NCBI GenBank assembly: GCA_000827495.1
Contig: KN817536.1
Location: forward strand, 372,001-436,000
Origin: Hypholoma sublateritium FD-334 SS-4
Taxonomy: Eukaryota > Basidiomycota > Agaricomycetes > Agaricales > Strophariaceae
Length of the DNA stretch: 64,000 nt
Direction: 5' to 3'
The position numbers were made by a program, and so were the translations under genes. The notes beneath the pieces are model-generated. The model was not told the origin of the DNA. It did no database searches and saw only the letters and a list, made by a program, of their open reading frames with translations. Positions 21,901 through 33,886 of this stretch are shown one piece after another. Position 1 is the stretch's first letter. Each line of letters starts with the position of its first letter.

Positions 21901-24900
21901 CTCTGTAATTCAAGATCGAAGAAGCACACAATCTTGATCGCGTTCTTGAAACCATCCAAGCAAAGTTCGACAACTTCAAGGTCATCGGTTTCTTGGAGAG
22001 GCCCAGAGAGACCTGCCAGGAAAGGAATCCACGCCACTTCGAACATTGGTCGCACATGAATAAAGTGAGAAGCACTGAAGAATTGATCACCGCCTTTGGA
22101 ACCCTTGCGCTGTGTCCGCATCATTGTTCTGAATAGTGCCTAAGACGACAGAGTTAGTCTCTGTCTGAACTAGAGAAACTTTATATGTACTTCAGTTTTG
22201 TTGGCCATGCCGTTTGATTGCATTACATATGCTTCTTTCTGTAAGTCCCTTCCGACACTGGCGATGGCATTAGCGAGGCCCGGACCCGGTGGCGAAATGG
22301 TGAGGCCAGCTTCAATTTCGTCTTTCATCCGTATCTCATTGCCGACAATATCATCGTATATTTGAGACAAAAGTTCGTCTGGAAGATCTCCCCCGTCGTT
22401 AATTTTAGTGTTGTTCTTCAAGAAGTCGGCTTTGGTCATGCGCCGTTTAATTTGCGGATTGTGGGCATCGGTGTTCAACAGGATAACAGAGTATGCGAGG
22501 ACGTAGGCGGCCTCTATTCAAAGATTAATATAGGCGGATTTAGAAACATTGGAACGAAAAAAATGAATACTATCGCTCACCAGCGCTCTTGAACGGTGTA
22601 TCGGAATTTCCTGCCATGTAGCGCTCCGCAAATTTTAGCATGAATCGATCAATCTTTTGAGCCTCCCCGGGAAGCCGGAAAGACTGCAAGAACAACCTCA
22701 GGGCATCGATAAATGGAGAATCATCGAAGTCCATGTCATCGACAAATGCGTGCATGATGGCAATGTGGTGTTCATCGCTGGAAAACGCAAAATTAACTAT
22801 AACCGCACACTTAAAGAAAAGAATGCTCACCCTTCACCCAAATACTCTCCGATCAATGTTTTATTAAGGCCATCTGTGTTTAACAAGAAGCGCGCAATAT
22901 CATGAGGTGCATCACTAGCAATAAAGCCAGTCTCGATCAGGAATTGAATACCCTTGGTTAGGTGTCAGCAGTATATCATAAAGGTACATGTAGAACGCTT
23001 ACGCGCTTGGGTTTGTAGTTAAATTTCTTAATTCCTTCCAGTAATGTCGTTTTCTTCTGCTTAGCACTTTCAAATTTGGTGGGGTCGTCCGTCAAGTCTG
23101 GAGTGGTTTGTCTGAAAGTTTCAATACTTGCGCCAGTTGCCGTTAGTCTGTCCAGATTGGCGTCCGATGAAGCAGCTTCCCGCTTCGTTTCTTCCGTCAT
23201 CGACCGCGCTGAAGGCATTGGCTCTTCTACTCCTTTGCCCGCCGATGTATTTGATGCAATTCCCCACGCTACCAGAGACCTAAGCACGGCAACAAGGCAT
23301 TCAAGTCCTTGTCGACGCAACTGAGCTTCTGAAAGGCCCATTGTCGACGTATCCATGGTCCCAGGGACAGAGATACCGGCGCCGGTGAAAGACATTGGGT
23401 TCTGGCCTTGGTTCTTTGGAGTGGGACTCAGCGCAGGACTAGGAGGTTCAGCGCCGCGTTGAGGGTGCGCCGAGGTTGCTGATGCAAATTTGGAGACGAG
23501 GTTTATAAGACTATTGGATATGTTGAAATCAGTCTCCAAAAACATATCTAACAAGGATGGTCTTACTGCTCATAGATGTTGTCTGCTGCTTCACTATCAC
23601 AATCATAGTTTAGGTATATCTCAACAAGAGCCTGAGGCTCTTGGCAGAGTCTAGATATCATGCCTAGAATGACAGCCTTTTGCTTTAAGGTGGACGTCCT
23701 CATTTCGATAATTGGGATGAAGATCTCGTGCAGAAGGACCTCAATTTCTTTCTAATACGGCATGTCAGTAGGCCAGGGAAACCCAAGTAAAGACTGACTG
23801 ACTTTAAGTTTTGTTCGCATCCCTGCAAGAACCCGCCAGAATATTTCTACACTGACTTCAAAGACCTGTGGAACCGAGCTGACTGCATTTCGACTCAGAC
23901 ATAGGCACAGGTATTGATTGATCGCTTGGACGAAACTCGTCGCCTCATTATTCGACGTTGAATATATGATAGCAGTAGGGTCAACAAAGAGTGGCATATG
24001 CGAGTTCAGCACAGTCAGGACCAGATTCAAGGAAAGTAATTTTGAGCGCATAGGATGAGACTTGAGATCACGTTCACTAAGGTAAGCAAAGTGAGTTCGG
24101 AACTAAATTTACAACAAATATCCACAAACCTCTCAGTATTCAGTGGTTTCATTGTCAATTTGCAGAGAGCTCTGAATACCAAGAAAGCATCCTTTACAAA
24201 GAGGTCATCAAGAGTGAGCTGGTGAACATCATTGGTATTCTCTTGAAGTGAATCCAAAGGATTCTGGGCTTCAAAACTTTGCCTGCGGAATTATTTTCAG
24301 CAAGACGGTCATTTAAGAATAGATTTGCCACACAAAGTTAGAGGCGCTTTCCCTTCCTCTGATGATTGACCTTCAATCGTTTCTGAGTCTGTCACAGACT
24401 CTGTTCTGCTGGCCGGCGTCTCCTCACTAGACGCTTGGTTGGCGTGTCCATTCAAAGTGGAACTATTGTTGGCTTCGGATCCATAGACGGTGAACGAGTC
24501 GCGCGTTGCGGATGCCGAATGTTGGCCGTTAGGCTCTGCCGTCGACTTCGCAGGTCGTCGACACCGCGTGAAGACATGGTGCACCATTTGGGTTAGACCG
24601 CCCTGCGCAACCATTTGATTGACCTGATCCGTACTGAGTAGAAAGATATTGTAGACAGTTCGTACTGCTTTCAACAAGGAGGAATGGTGGACAAGAATCG
24701 TAGGCGACAGCACCAATGATAATAAAGCCTTCACAATTTGTAAAGAGACAGGATCGGGTGTAGTTTCCGTGTGGCATGAGGTGATAGTGTGGGCGACGAG
24801 GTCGACGAGGGATGGAAGGGGAATATTAGCCTGCGAAGCTCCAGCCGCACTCCGCCCAGCGGGTGAAGGTGAAGGTGGAGGAGACGCATATGCACTCGCA

Positions 24901-25652
24901 CTGTCGCCCTCATTGAAGAACGAATAAGATATAAGCTTTGATATGCAATCCAAACTCGCAATCATGAGCTTCTCGTTCCGGGTCTCGCATGCCAGTCGAA
25001 GAGGTTCAAATATTTCTCGGGGCTTGTCTCCGCCTTGGTTAGAACGGATCAGCTCGAGCGCCTTGGTCGTACTATCGCGCAGTGGCGCAGAGCGCTTCGC
25101 CTCCTTTGAAGATGCGATTGTTTCCAGCGCGCTAGTTATAAGAACCATCGAGACATTGTGCCCTCTGGCTATTGTCATGGAGCGCCTATGAGCTGGGACT
25201 GATCCTGCACTCGCGACCGACAACGATGGCGACTGCGCTCTAACATCCGGACGGCTGGCATTTGTGGCTTCGGATAATCTTGCAGTTGGTACTGACGCCT
25301 TCCGTTGAGGCGTTTGCGGAGTATCGACACCTTTAGGAGGCGTCGGAGGTGGTACATTACTCACCGCATCTGCGGCCGTATGACCATTCGCGGACACAAC
25401 CTCTGGTGACGAGGCAATCGGTTCCGTTGGTGCTTCCGTTACGACTGTAGGCTCCTCATGTTCAGCCTCGTGTACAATGACCTCTGGTACCGAATCTTCT
25501 TCCTTGGTATATGCCACTGAAGGAGTCAGGGCCTCTTCTGCTTCGTTCTCTTGACTCGGAGGAGATGAGACGTGGTCGTCGTGAGACGCGTAGGATTCAG
25601 AAGAAACGAAAGGTGTCAGGGGATCAATCTGCGGCGGTTTGTAGTCTTCCAT
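18984..25652 (-). CDS. SEC7: Large Golgi ARF guanine nucleotide exchange factor (Sec7/BIG type)
   Basis: This exchange factor activates Arf1-type GTPases at the trans-Golgi for vesicle formation. The ATG at 25652 starts [21 protein letters not shown] disordered Ser/Thr/Pro/Glu-rich leader gives way to the DCB region near 24900-25150, followed by HUS (about 23600-24300). The catalytic Sec7 domain spans roughly 22280-23020. It carries the glutamic finger in [20 protein letters not shown] (near 22660) and the downstream [18 protein letters not shown] (near 22450). Long HDS repeats fill 19000-22140, and the protein ends [10 protein letters not shown] at 18984. At least 20 exons with introns near 50-60 nt give roughly 1,750 residues, the usual size of fungal Sec7. 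The composition is near neutral, unlike the GC-rich SLA1 next to it. The smaller GEA class is excluded by the domain order and by the leader. Confidence 0.93.
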
Positions 25653-25956
25653 CCAGATAGTAAGACTAGGGCAGATGATATCCTGGTTGGTGCCGAAGTA
25701 GAGCTACTGGCGACTTGAAGAAATGGCCAACGAAATCAAGGCCAAGTTAAGTGATTACGCAAATACGGTTTGCTAGCAACCCAAATCGGTCACATTTTAC
25801 TCTGGCACATTCAGGCTTCGGCATCCTCAAGTACTCATTTTAGGCCCAAGAAAATATTACAGGAAGAAATGTTTCTATTGCGTTTGTAACAGTGATTTTA
25901 CAATTATGACGTGGTATAATATTAGGGATATTCCATGAAACTAAAACAATTACTTT
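25653..25956 (-). promoter_or_regulatory. Upstream region of SEC7 and 3' flank of the carrier gene
   Basis: These 304 bp lie between the start of SEC7 and the stop of the carrier gene, both on the minus strand. It is AT-rich near 25860-25930. No gene is visible, and it presumably holds the SEC7 promoter. Confidence 0.5.
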
Positions 25957-27339
25957 CTATGCCTTGATGATGGGTTGAAGGGCCTAGAGGGTGATATTCA
26001 GATATTGTTCCGATCGAACGTGCTTGAGATCTTATCTTGTACTTACAGCCTTGGTCACCTCGAAGATTCTACGCTGACCGGCAAAGAGAATGGCAGCTGT
26101 CAAAACACTTTGAGTGACTTTACTGCCAATACCTCTGTACAGGCCTTCGACGCCTTCTTCTTTCAAGATCGTCAAGAGGCCGTCCAAAGAAGATTTGTAT
26201 CTCAGCGAGTTAGCAGTACCAGCCTGCAGACGACTCTTGATGACACTGTTTGATATGATGTTGAGATATAGCGCAATGTTGAACAAAATGATACGCACAT
26301 GTAAGGATATGTGAAACTAGTAGCAACTTTCAAAAACAAATTGAGTTATTATAGGGCTATAGAGAAAATGTGTCATACCGAGCTTCGAGAGTGCTCCGAG
26401 GAGGAAAAAATCCCAGTCTGAGAGGACGGCCACTGCGGCCACAACTCCAGCTGCACGGAGCTTTGATGTGCGCCTGGCAATCAAAAAATTCTTCAGCTGC
26501 TCGAAGGCAGTGTACTGGATAATTGGGTTTATAACCAGAATCAACGCTGGACCGATTCCACGCCAGAAGGCACTGGGTACCAGATACCAGGTGAATTTCC
26601 GTTGTTTGTGAATAAAAGATGTTAAACGTACGCGATACCATCTTTAGCGATGATGCTCTTGACGGTCTCGATGAAACCAAGTTTCTTCGCAACAACGAGC
26701 TGGCCGGCGTCAGTCCCGATTGTGTGAACGGCTTGAGAGGTCTGGATGACCCAGATAGGGTTGCTGATGATAGTCGTTGCAGATCCTAATAATGAAATGA
26801 GGACGGCAAAAGCATAGATTAGGAAGGGGGTGTACCAGCAATCAAACCGGCCAGCATAGATTCAAGAGTACTCAATGCTTTGCTGCTGCGAGAGCGGAGA
26901 ATGGTCTCTTTTGATCTCTCGTAAAAGTAATAATAAACACTATAGATGCAATGAATACGCGTCTCCACAGTCAAGTGTATCGCTGACGAACCCATTGGCA
27001 ACAGCAATACCGAGCAAGCTTGAGTTCAGTCCGCTATAGAGGCCCAACACTCCTTCACGTTTAATGATGTCAAGGATAGCCTGGTACGTCGACTAGCAAG
27101 GCGATCTGGAGTTCAGCGCCAGCTTAGTCGACATCGAAGGAGCAAGGCCCGTACCTTTTGTTCCTTCTTAGTCTCCACCGCGGCACGGGTGGAAAGGAAT
27201 ATCAAGGGGCTGTATAAGGTAAGTATCAGCAACTTGAAGGATAACGAGGGCCGTGCCTCGAATTGACTGACTAGGTTGCGCTCATGGCAACAATGCCACC
27301 GGCAGCCCCAGCTATAGAGTGGATAGCAGAGTCGCTCAT
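25957..27339 (-). CDS. Mitochondrial-carrier-family protein, peroxisomal PMP47/ANT1 type
   Basis: This is a six-helix solute carrier of the mitochondrial carrier family. The ATG at 27339 opens MSDSAIHSIAGAAGGIVAMS, the first helix. After an intron comes TYPLIFLSTRAAVETKKE, a P-x-x carrier signature. The second repeat has VYYYFYERSKE, then SNPIWVIQTSQAV. The third has FWRGIGPALILVINPIIQY and, near the C-terminus, VIKSRLQAG and GLYRGIGSKVTQSVLTAAI. The NPIWV signature and the VYYYFYE helix are characteristic of peroxisomal PMP47/PMP34/Ant1 carriers. These exchange ATP, AMP or CoA-type nucleotides to support beta-oxidation in the peroxisome. The last exon ends LQPIIKA at 25957. Seven or more introns of about 50-90 nt are present. 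Peroxisomal assignment is inferred from these motifs, and a mitochondrial carrier cannot be fully excluded. Confidence 0.85.
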
Positions 27340-27664
27340 TTTACAGATATTTAACGCGAAAGGGGAAAGACAGGGAGAGACGACACGAAAAGCTTCAGTA
27401 GTCTCTTCATTTATGTATTCGGGTATTCGGGAGTGAAATGGGGAGCTACAGCTGACGTCTTCTGGAACAAATCACATGTCTGCTCGGAGGCGACCAGTTG
27501 CTTGTCAACAGTCGAGTTCGCACCTCGCGGAATTCCTTTATGGCATATGGCATAGGATTCCCGAACTCAGCCAGGTATTCAACCTCATTCAACTGAAATG
27601 CTTATCCCTTCACTTCGATTATAATAAAATATGTACATTGACAATTAGCCATCATTGATCTCCC
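27340..27664 (-). promoter_or_regulatory. Upstream region of the carrier gene and 3' flank of the UBC hybrid gene
   Basis: This 325-bp gap lies between the carrier start and the stop of the next minus-strand gene. A short open frame crosses it but has no recognisable features. It presumably holds the carrier promoter. Confidence 0.5.
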
Positions 27665-30600
27665 TCATAGTCTCTTCAACAACCTCTGCAACTCGTCAAC
27701 ATCCTTTGCCAACCCGTTCGTGCTCCCAGATGCTGCCGTTGAATCACTCTTCAGCTGACTAGAATATACCCCTCCGTCAGAAGAGGTAGATTTCCCATCA
27801 TCTTTGCTCAGCCAATCATCTAGCTGCGTCAAAATCGACCGCGCCTTCAGGCGGAAGTGCGTCTTGATAATTTCAGCGAACGGCTCAGGTGGATTTTTCA
27901 AATTTCCAAGCATCTATGGAAACCATTGATTGAGTTTGGATTTATCGCAATACCATCATGGTTACGTACTGCCGTTTTCACCACCATCCGTCGCACATTG
28001 GCGGAATCTGCAATCCACCCTCAGAAGGAAGTTCATCGGACCAAAAAAACAGCACCTACATGTCATTGATGCGGCGCTACCCCCTGAGGTTGACCAGGCA
28101 GGTTCATTCAAATAAGGCTCGTCGCAGAGGATCATCGACTGTATTGAAATGAGAACCTAGAAGGAGAAGACGTCACTCAAATTGTGCGTGCCCGAGGAAG
28201 AGAATACCTGCCTGCAGGAGCGTCGACCTGCCGGCCACCCAGCCAGGACCTTGCCAGGTTCCGAGGAGGGACAAACAAACTTTACCATCCTAGAGCATAT
28301 TATTTGAGGGAGTCAGTAGGTGTGTAAGAATAGATAACTCACCGCATAGAGGTTGGGGTTAAAGCGGAATTTACCACCATTTGTCTAAGATATCTCAAAA
28401 ATGTGACCTGCGCGTCAATGAACGGTGGGCTCACGGTCATATATTTCACGCTTGGCGGTGACTGATTGTAACTCGGGCCTAAGAAAATGTCAAACAAGAA
28501 ACTGTTTTTTAAGTCAGAATATAAGCTTCAAATCCAGTGAAGTAGCTAACTAACCAGCCATTGTGATACCTGTAAGTGTAAAAGAAGTTAAAATGATTCC
28601 TGAAATAATCACAAAACTGGGCAAATACGCACGGAGTGCCTTCAGGGCCTGTTATAAGGGCTTTGATTACATCCACCCGCGTTTCGTCGACCCGCAAAAA
28701 TATAGACGACCCCCACGACACAGGAAGGTTAGTCGTAAGAATTGCAAGCTAAGTAATCTGGAGTCAGCGCACCCATATTGTGGTCTACGACTAAACTCAC
28801 CTCTTTCGCAATCGCCAGTGACCGCTTGGGAATGTCAGAACCAGCCAGCATACGTGCTTCATTATCATAGAAGAACTTGTAATGGGGCGTGGCAGCAAGA
28901 TCTGTTGTGTCCACGCCGTCTAGCATTGGAAGAGACATGTCGCAGTATTCGAATCTGACTCGAGTGGCCCAGTCCAGATAAGCTTTCTGCAGCGCTTCAT
29001 CAGACGTTGTGACGTCGACACGGTATGGAGATACATATGTTGTCGACGATGAAATGGTCGGTAGAGAAGCATGAAGGCGCTCGACGAAGGCATCGCCTTT
29101 GGTATCACGTAGAGAACGGTCGATAGCCTTAACGGTGGCGAGGATGCGCTGGCAGAAGTGAAGGAGTTTCTGATTTTCGTCAGAAACCGCCACTGCGGCT
29201 TCCTCCTCCTCCTTCTCTCGCATGTCTAACGTCATCCGCTTCTGTTCTTCCGTGAGTTCCTCGGTTATTTGACTTTCAGTAAGTTTGTTTCCCTCCAGCC
29301 CCTTCACTGCGGCCTGGGCCTGAATAGCGATACCTTCCAATAATTCTCTTGGACTTGAACTGCCTTCGTATATAATGGTGCGCTCCCTAATCTGGTTGTT
29401 CTTGGCATTGACTGCCTTGACAGAGCCAACGACCATGATGGGCATAGCCATCATGCTCGCGAGAGCTTCGTGGTTAGATATAGTCTACAATCGGTGGTTA
29501 AGAGTCATCGGTCTACGATAATCAAGGCTTACCTCCAGCCACTCAAGGAGTTCAAAGTAAAGAGTAGAGCGTTCAGACATATCTGCCAACGAATCGTTCT
29601 GAAGGAGCCTGCTGCAGACATGATTGAAGCGCCGTCGAAGGTGAGCCAACGTAGTTGGGTGGACGAGGTAGTCGCTCGTTCGACCGCCGCCCTCTCTGTT
29701 CAGGTTGGGTAAAAAGGCACGTATAGCGGCAAGCAACTTGGCGATCTTTTCGTCCTTCTTGCGCTGCGCATCCAGCGCTATCAGCTGGCCGGTGTGCTGG
29801 AGAAAGAGTTAGCAACCTATAAAAATAGAACATGTGCCTATAAACGAACGCACGTCCTCCACGACGTCTCCCGCATAGCCAATGCCCCCCTTCGCCCGCT
29901 TTCCCGCATTGTTTGAATAATACAAGGCGTCGCCGTCATCGGTTTCCAGGGGTGAATTAATGTTTGTCTTGCGACGTTTGTTGTTCCGTGAAGAAATAGA
30001 AGAATCGGTGGCCTGCGCGGCGGTGTCCTGGTTTTGCTGATTAAATATATCGTCCAGCATAGTCAGGCCGACACCTAATATGACGCCCTGCAGATCGGCG
30101 CAGTGGAAAAGCGGGTCCTCGCGGGTGGCGGAGTGTTTCTCAGCGTCGACCGACACGGGCTCGCCGCACGCTAGGCAGACTTTAGAATGGCATCGGGGGC
30201 AGATTTTAGTGACTTTGCTGCGTAGGCGGTCAATGTACGCCGTGAAGTCAGGCTGGGCAAAACGACTCTGAACATTCGTCGTGTCAAATAGGTAATCCCA
30301 ACTTACGTGCAGCGCGAAAAAGTCGCCCTTCGAACGAGGGATCGAAGCACCGCAATCCTGAGGGCACGGGCAAGTGGGCGAGCTGAGCTGGGAGTACAGG
30401 CTGAATAGGAACATCTGTTCGCCGCCTTCGGGGCATCCTTTCATCCATTGGCCCTGTGTCAAGAGCGTTACGCTTTCATTCGTCTCAGGTATTACCATGG
30501 TTTCTGGATACTCTTCGATTTCGATGACTTCCTCCCTTCTGTCCTTGGAGAAGAAGATGCCTGATAACAGCCTGCGTTAGTAAGATGGCTGTCGAGCGCG

Positions 30601-31145
30601 TCGCAGAATACTTGCCAGAGTATGGATCAACTTGTGCATTTCCTTCGCCCGTATGGGAGGGGGTATCTTTCATATTGTCGTAATCGGAGTCGTAATCTAC
30701 GTAGTCTTCGCCATCTAAATCGAAGAGTATAAGCGCCTGGCCACTCAGCTCCCGAAACTGCTCACCATCATCGCTCCCGTCATGGGCCGCATCTCCGTCA
30801 GAGTCCAAGTTGGCGGCGTCGTCGTCATCGTCTTCTGTGGGCGTCTATTCTTATAATTAAACCAGCGCCAATGGAAAGAGGTTACTTATATTGCGAAACA
30901 TACACTCGGGCGCGGCGGTTTGTTAGATAACATCTCTACACCGTCGTCCTTGATGTGGTCGAACTTGCCCTCGAAGAATCGTTCCGCAGCCTGCTCGACA
31001 TCCTTGTACTGCTTCAATGCAGCGTGCGCTTGGGCATGAGTAGCTCCCTGTCAAGATGGCATGAATCAAATGACACTTCAACAGAATTGGTGAATTGGGA
31101 ATCACACACCATCTCAACCAACTGCTGAATTTCGGTGGCGGACAT
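27665..31145 (-). CDS. UBA-zinc-finger-UBC hybrid ubiquitin-conjugating enzyme (BIRC6/UBE2O-like)
   Basis: This is a large ubiquitin-conjugating enzyme of roughly 950 residues. The ATG at 31145 opens MSATEIQQLVEMGATHAQAH, a UBA domain expected to bind ubiquitin. An acidic Asp-rich linker follows (30640-30850). A Cys-rich part near 30100-30400 contains CPCPQDCGASI and then CPRCHSKVCLACGEP with a later His and FHC, which resembles half of an IBR (in-between-RING) finger. A nuclear-localisation-like RNNKRRKT and a long helical region come next (28730-29740, with MREKEEEEAAVAV). The C-terminal UBC fold carries FLFDIFLGP, KFRFNPNLY and the catalytic Cys in GKVCLSLLGTW (near 28280). That UBC subtype matches BIRC6/UBE2O-class enzymes, which can act as E2 and E3 in one chain. 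Substrates are unknown. Many introns of about 50-60 nt are present, and exon joints near 28300-28600 are the least certain. Confidence 0.82.
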
Positions 31146-31718
31146 CTTCAGGCTAGCCCAGATAGAGAAGAGTTATTTCGCGAGGTAGGACGTATTATTT
31201 CTTGGGAAATAGGCCGCAATGGACTTGTGACCTTTGAGCGCTGTGCCCAATGAGCAATAGTTTAGTTGAGTTGACTTTGGTCTACAAAAGGGTTTACAAG
31301 ACTGTTTACGTAATTAAACTGCTTTAAATGGACCAAACCAATGATCTAGCCTTGATCTCGCCTTGATCTAGCCATCCGCAAAGTTTGCGTACTTGCAGCT
31401 GGTAAAAGCGAGATTCTTTTGTACTGGCCAGCCGTATGTATAAAAGGACACAGAGTTGGATACCTCAAGCTAAGTATGAGATACTGTGATATACAGAAGG
31501 AAGCCGAGAGGCGACAACGATAAAAAATAGCAGAGATCATGATACGAAGTCAGGCGAGCACATATAGCGCCAAGGAGCGAAGGTCATATAAGTTATTGAG
31601 TCCAGATAAAACTTCGTTTTAGAGATAAGATAGAAAGGAAGAAATAAGACAAAAATCGGACTTGCCGGGAGTACAGTACCTAAAACACCGAAGATATAAG
31701 ATGGGAATACAAGGACAT
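31146..31718 (-). promoter_or_regulatory. Upstream region of the UBC hybrid gene and 3' flank of the Opy2-like gene
   Basis: About 570 bp with no supported gene. It contains the promoter of the gene starting at 31145 and, further right, the 3' flank of the Opy2-like gene. A short direct repeat lies in it at 31342-31374. Confidence 0.5.
31342..31374 (+). repeat. Three tandem copies of an 11-bp unit
   Basis: TGATCTAGCCT, TGATCTCGCCT and TGATCTAGCCA follow one another directly, about 200 bp upstream of the start of the UBC hybrid gene. They could be clustered factor-binding sites or simple slippage. Confidence 0.8.
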
Positions 31719-33715
31719 TTACTTCTTCTGCGGTCTCGCACTTCCATCCCGATCGAAGCCCAACGGGTATGAAGACAGGTCATTGGTGAGTGCCAAAGTG
31801 TCAAGGCTCGCACGGTGACGGTTCGCAAATGAGGAAGGCGGAGGAGGCCCGCTATCGGTGGTGTGTTCAGACTCAATTTGGAATGGGAAAGAACCTAATC
31901 CCGATGATGCCGTTGAAAGCTGAGAGCCAGTTGACAACCCTAACAGAGTGCGCCTGTCGGGCGGTGCAGGCAGGGATTGACTGAGGGGGTCCTTCTCCAT
32001 GAATGCCAGTTTCGTCGCTTCTGAAGTAAACGATTGCGGGGTGAGCGGAGATGGCGGTGCGACAACGAAGGTGTGCTGGTTGAGAGGAGAGCTAGAAGGA
32101 TTGGTAAATGATTGCTGAGCCAGCGGGGACGCTGGAGGAGACCTTATAGGGCGGTCAGATATGGGCGAAGGAGGCACGAAAGGGAAAGATTCGAGGATGG
32201 AATCTGCACGAGTGGAGGTGGCGGAAAGGACAGAAGCATTGGAAAGCCTTCGTCTATCCAGACCTTGTGCTTGAGCTTGGGCTTGGGCATGAGCAAGAGC
32301 GCGCTGCTGTTGTTCTTGCAAAGTTCCGGCAGTTGCACCGGTTGGAGGTGTCACTAATCTACCCATAGTGGTTCTGTACGAGTTAGCGCTGGCAGGTGTT
32401 TTGGGACCGTTAAGGCCAACGTTGACTCTGGTAGCACTAGCGATGTCAACAACGGAGCCAGCTTGTGTGCTCATACTAGATGGCCGACTATCCTTGAGGG
32501 AACGAGACCAAGGTTGGGTAGGGATTTTTGGGTCCCATCCCGGTACTATAGACTCGGTATCCTGGGCAGCAGCAAAGGTCGTCCGAGAAGGCGTTGCAGA
32601 GCCTGCATAGTCTGCTTGAGTAGAGATGTGCTTGTCTGCAAACGGATCCACGGCTTCCTGACCTTCTTCTGATTCTTCCCGCAGCATATCATTCGGGCCA
32701 AATGATGTCGACGCAAGAGGTGATTTAGATGCTGGTTTACTATAGGCGGGTGGTTTCAAGGAATCCGCGGCATTGTTTGCCGAAAGTGAACCCGCGTTGA
32801 TAACCTCAGCCTTGACAACGCCGACGACTTGGCGAACTCCCTTAGTGGGGGTCATGATCATGGGTGCTTCATTCAGGAAATCGCTTGAGTAGCTAGCGCC
32901 CGACATGTAGGAGTTTCTGGACGAGATGCCCGAGATTGTGGACTGGTTATAATTGTTTGTGCGAAGGTTGTCGTGAGAAACATTGACATGGTCTAGATTG
33001 AGATTGAGCTCTGGAGAACGAGCAGGGCGCTGGGGATGAGATGCAGTTGAAGAAGACTGGCTATTGGCCTCGGAACGAGCGAGGGAGTCGCGCTGGGAGT
33101 CGGAGGGGACAAAGGCTATGGGTATAACATTGGTAGCTTCTGTACCTGCAGTTTGGATGGAGGTCGCGTCTGCAAAAGGATTGGGATATTCGTGATGAGA
33201 GGAGTGTTGGGAGTTGGGATCGAGATCGATGGTAGTACTCGAATGAGAGGAGTATACTCTGACTGTACCGACGTCTGACGGGGGCTTTTCTGTTGGATCT
33301 GGTCGATTGAGTACAGTCTCTGCTGGGGCTGGGATATCTTTCTTGACTTCACGAGCACTTGTGCGATGTCTGCGCACAAGAGAGCGCTTTCGATGGCGAA
33401 GGAATAGGAATATGGCAGCGGCAAAGAAGGCGATAATTCCAATTATGGCCCCGGCCACCGCACCTTTGCTGATACCTCCACCAGACGAGGTGGTCGGGTC
33501 GCTGGCCTGACAGATATTATGTTGACAAACGGTGCAGTTTCTGCAGGAAGGTCAGAGGCGCTGAATAGACATGTAGCGCTCAAAACTAACCTATTTACCC
33601 GAACGCAGAGCTGTCCTGCAGGGCAGGTATCAGAGTAGCATGGAAGAGGATCCGAACAACCAGTGACGGGTATACATGTCGACGACTGGCGCGGGGCTAG
33701 GATAGGGACACTCAT
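31719..33715 (-). CDS. OPY2: Opy2-like single-pass membrane anchor
   Basis: A single-pass plasma-membrane protein of about 640 residues in two exons (the intron near 33540-33592 joins CVRVNR to NCTVCQ). The ATG at 33715 opens MSVPILAPRQSSTC. The short outer domain has eight Cys (CIPVTGC, PCYSDTC, GQLC, NCTVCQ, NICQ), the pattern of the Opy2 N-terminal domain. One hydrophobic helix follows (VAGAIIGIIAFFAAAIFLFL), then basic RHRKRSLVRRHR, placing the long Ser/Thr/Pro-rich tail in the cytoplasm. In yeast Opy2 anchors Ste50 and so links Ste11 to the HOG pathway. The tail holds NPFAD (near 33170) and DPFAD, the first of which fits the endocytic NPFxD signal. There is no classical signal peptide. 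Assignment rests on the Cys pattern plus topology, since the tail is low in complexity. Confidence 0.72.
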
Positions 33716-33886
33716 AGTACAAAAGGAGCGTGTGTATGAAGGGAAGAAGCAAAGGGAAGGTGACACAGGGCTGGGACTGGTAGAGAACGGTGAGAAGGAA
33801 GGGGAATGAATTCCGACACAGCTGCCGTGGGAACATCACCAATTGCTGTGGTGATCATTACTAAGTCGGCCAGAAAGTCTTTCTTT
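33716..33886. promoter_or_regulatory. Short divergent promoter of the Opy2-like gene and CAF16
   Basis: Only 171 bp separate the two divergent start codons, so both promoters overlap. An in-frame ATG at 33806 would lengthen CAF16 by 27 residues and shorten the gap further. No motif is clear. Confidence 0.55.
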
